Source: Sacculina carcini (lineage: Eukaryota > Arthropoda > Thecostraca > Sacculinidae). From it: a stretch of 64,000 bases of DNA. Of this stretch, positions 62,763-64,000 are shown in pieces (the first letter of the stretch is position 1; every line of letters begins with the position of its first letter). Location of the stretch: contig OU696587.1 of NCBI GenBank assembly GCA_916048095.2, forward strand, positions 7,786,493 through 7,850,492, read 5' to 3'. The position numbers and the translations under genes are program-made. Below the pieces are notes generated by a model. That model did no database searches and had not been told where the DNA came from. It was given only the letters and a program-made list of their open reading frames with translations.

Positions 62763-64000
62763 TACCTAAGTGTGCCCTAAGTGTTACCTAAGTGTGCCCT
62801 AAGTGTGCCCTAAGTGTTACCTAAGTGTGCCCTAAGTGTTACCTAAGTGTGCCCTAAGTGTTACCTAAGTGTATCCTAAGTGTTACCTAAGTGTTACCTA
62901 AGTGTGCCCTAAGTGTTACCTAAGTGTTACCTAAGTGTTACCTAAGTGTTACCTAAGTGTTACCTAAGTGTTACCTAAGTGTGCCCTAACTGTTACCTAA
63001 GTGTGCCCTAAGTGTTACCTAAGTGTATCCTAAGTGTTACCTAAGTGTTACCTAAGTGTTACCCAAGTGTTACCCAAGTGTTACCTAAGTGTTACCCAAG
63101 TGTTACCTAAGTGTTACCTAAGTGTGCCCTAAGTGTTACCCAAGTGTTACCTAAGTGTTACCTAAGTGTTACTTAAGTGTTACCTAAGTGTGCCCTAACT
63201 GTTACCTAAGTGTGCCCTAAGTGTTACCTAAGTGTTACCCAAGTGTGCCCTAACTGTTACCTAAGTGTGCCCTAACTGTTACCTAAGTGTGCCCTAAGTG
63301 TTACCTAAGTGTGCCCTAAGTGTTACCTAAGTGTTACCTAAGTGTGCCCTAAGTGTTACCTAAGTGTGCCCTAAGTGTTACCCAAGTGTGCCCTAAGTGT
63401 TACCTAACTGTGCCCCAACTGTTACCTAAGTGTTACTTAAGTGTTACCTAAGTGTGCCCTAACTGTTACCTAAGTGTTACCTAAGTGTTACCTAAGTGTG
63501 CCCTAAGTGTTACCTAAGTGTGCCCTAACTGTTACCTAAGTGTGCCCTAAGTGTTACTTAAGTGTTACCTAAGTGTGCCCTAACTGTTACCTAAGTGTGC
63601 CCTAAGTGTAGCCTAAGTGTTACCTAAGTGTTACCTAAGTGTTACCTAAGTGTACCCTAAGTGTACCCTAAGTGATACCTAAGTGTTACCTAAGTGTTAC
63701 CTAAGTGTTACCTAAGTGTGCCCTAAGTGTGCCCTAAGTGTGCCCTAAGTGTGCCCTAAGTGTTACCTAAGTGTGCCCTAAGTGTTACCTATGTGTGCCC
63801 TAAGTGTTACCTAAGTGTATCCTAAGTGTTACCTAAGTGTTACCTAAGTGTTACCCAAGTGTTACCTTAGTGTTACCTAAGTGTTACCCAAGTGTTACCT
63901 AAGTGTTACCTAAGTGTGCCCTAAGTGTTACCTAAGTGTGCCCTAAGTGTGCCCTAAGTGTTACCTAAGTGTGCCCTAAGTGTTACCTAAGTGTGCCCTA
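62763..64000. repeat. Tail-type block running off the window
   Basis: These A/B monomers carry the tail markers of the super-repeats in order: TAAGTGTATCC, paired CAAGTGTTACC, TAAGTGTTACT, CAAGTGTGCCC, TAACTGTGCCC-CAACTGTTACC near 63,408, TAAGTGTAGCC near 63,602, the TACCC-TACCC-GATACC triplet, four B monomers, TATGTG near 63,790 and TTAGTGTTACC at 63867. The arrangement matches the tails near 22.2-22.7 kb and 38.6-39.2 kb. The array continues past the end of the window. Confidence 0.85.

Larger units (their letters stand above)
1..64000. repeat. 11-bp satellite array filling the whole window
   Basis: The window is one head-to-tail array of an 11-bp monomer, about 5,818 copies, with no interruption and no inversion. 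The two main monomers are TAAGTGTTACC (A) and TAAGTGTGCCC (B), about 36% and 55% G+C. The register set at base 1 still holds at 63966, which is exactly 5,815 monomers later, and at every intermediate point checked, so length changes appear to involve whole monomers only. Each monomer holds a + strand TAA and a - strand TAG, so there is no coding potential. Both ends of the window are inside the array. Known biology: such arrays form eukaryotic heterochromatin (centromere, pericentromere, subtelomere, sex chromosome). Inference: which of these applies cannot be read from the window. Confidence 0.98.

Noticed and set aside
1-64000. Protein-coding genes or a repetitive protein gene
   Set aside because: Eleven is not a multiple of three, so three monomers bring TAA into all + frames, and TAG does the same on the - strand. 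CAAGTG or TATGTG monomers remove single stops only, leaving short open stretches without start, RBS or composition signals.
1-64000. CRISPR array
   Set aside because: The regular spacing is that of a tandem repeat: there are no unique spacers between conserved repeats of typical 23-50 bp length.
1-64000. Functional telomere tract
   Set aside because: TTAGG and TTAGGG cores occur once per 11 bp with non-G-rich filler and are never tandem to each other. The HOR organisation and many interspersed variants differ from telomerase-made repeats.
1-64000. CENP-B box or alpha-satellite-like centromere motif
   Set aside because: The CENP-B box needs CG dinucleotides and none is seen. No 171-bp period is present.
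1-64000. Transposon, LTR or other mobile element insertion
   Set aside because: The 11-bp register is unbroken and no non-satellite sequence of any length is present.
1-64000. Pure assembly artefact or collapsed simple repeat
   Set aside because: Private variants, single-monomer insertions and nested HORs are coherent over tens of kb, which a random misassembly would not produce. Copy-number errors in places cannot be excluded without reads.

Overview
This window is a single, uninterrupted tandem-repeat array. From the first to the last base it consists of an 11-bp monomer in one orientation, about 5,818 copies, and it runs off both ends, so the real array is longer than 64 kb. No gene, RNA gene, mobile element, CRISPR array or unique sequence is present. 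Every monomer carries TAA on the + strand and TAG on the - strand, so all six frames are closed roughly every 33 bp. Such an array is typical of eukaryotic satellite DNA in a centromeric, pericentromeric, subtelomeric or other heterochromatic block. With no unique sequence I cannot name the species or chromosome, and I do not recognise the satellite by name.

Two monomer types dominate: A = TAAGTGTTACC and B = TAAGTGTGCCC. They differ only at positions 8-9 (TA versus GC). Minor variants include TAACTG-, CAAGTG-, TATGTG-, TAATTG-, TAAGTATGCCC, TAAGTGTTGCC, TAAGTGTACCC, TAAGTGTATCC, TAAGTGTTTCC, TAAGTGTAGCC, TAAGTGATACC and TAAGTTTGCCC. Substitutions are common, but every point checked lies in the 11-bp register set at base 1 and the last full monomers are still in that register. 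I see no single-base indel and no CpG dinucleotide.

The order of variants shows a layered higher-order repeat (HOR) structure. A 123-monomer HOR (1,353 bp) recurs across the window, best seen at 1-2684 and, complete, at 5765, 10000, 15786, 23310, 35520 and 43154. It is usually followed by blocks of about 66 and 36 monomers and then a tail marked by TAAGTGTTACT, TAAGTGTAGCC and TTAGTGTTACC. The 123-mers head successive super-repeats: 5765-9999 (4,235 bp), 10000-15785 (5,786 bp), 15786-23309 (7,524 bp), 23310-35519 (12,210 bp), 35520-43153 (7,634 bp), and one from 43154 onward. The left end holds a 3,586-bp tandem HOR and the right end a 3,894-bp tandem HOR. Longer-range duplications at offsets of 6,270-6,292, 7,524, 12,210 and about 16,820 bp interlink these. 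All differences between copies are whole monomers or whole blocks, as expected from in-register unequal exchange.

On the minus strand the monomers read TTAGGTAACAC and TTAGGGCACAC, so each begins with a telomere-like TTAGG or TTAGGG core. The HOR structure and low G content argue against a functional telomere, but a telomere-related or subtelomeric origin is possible.
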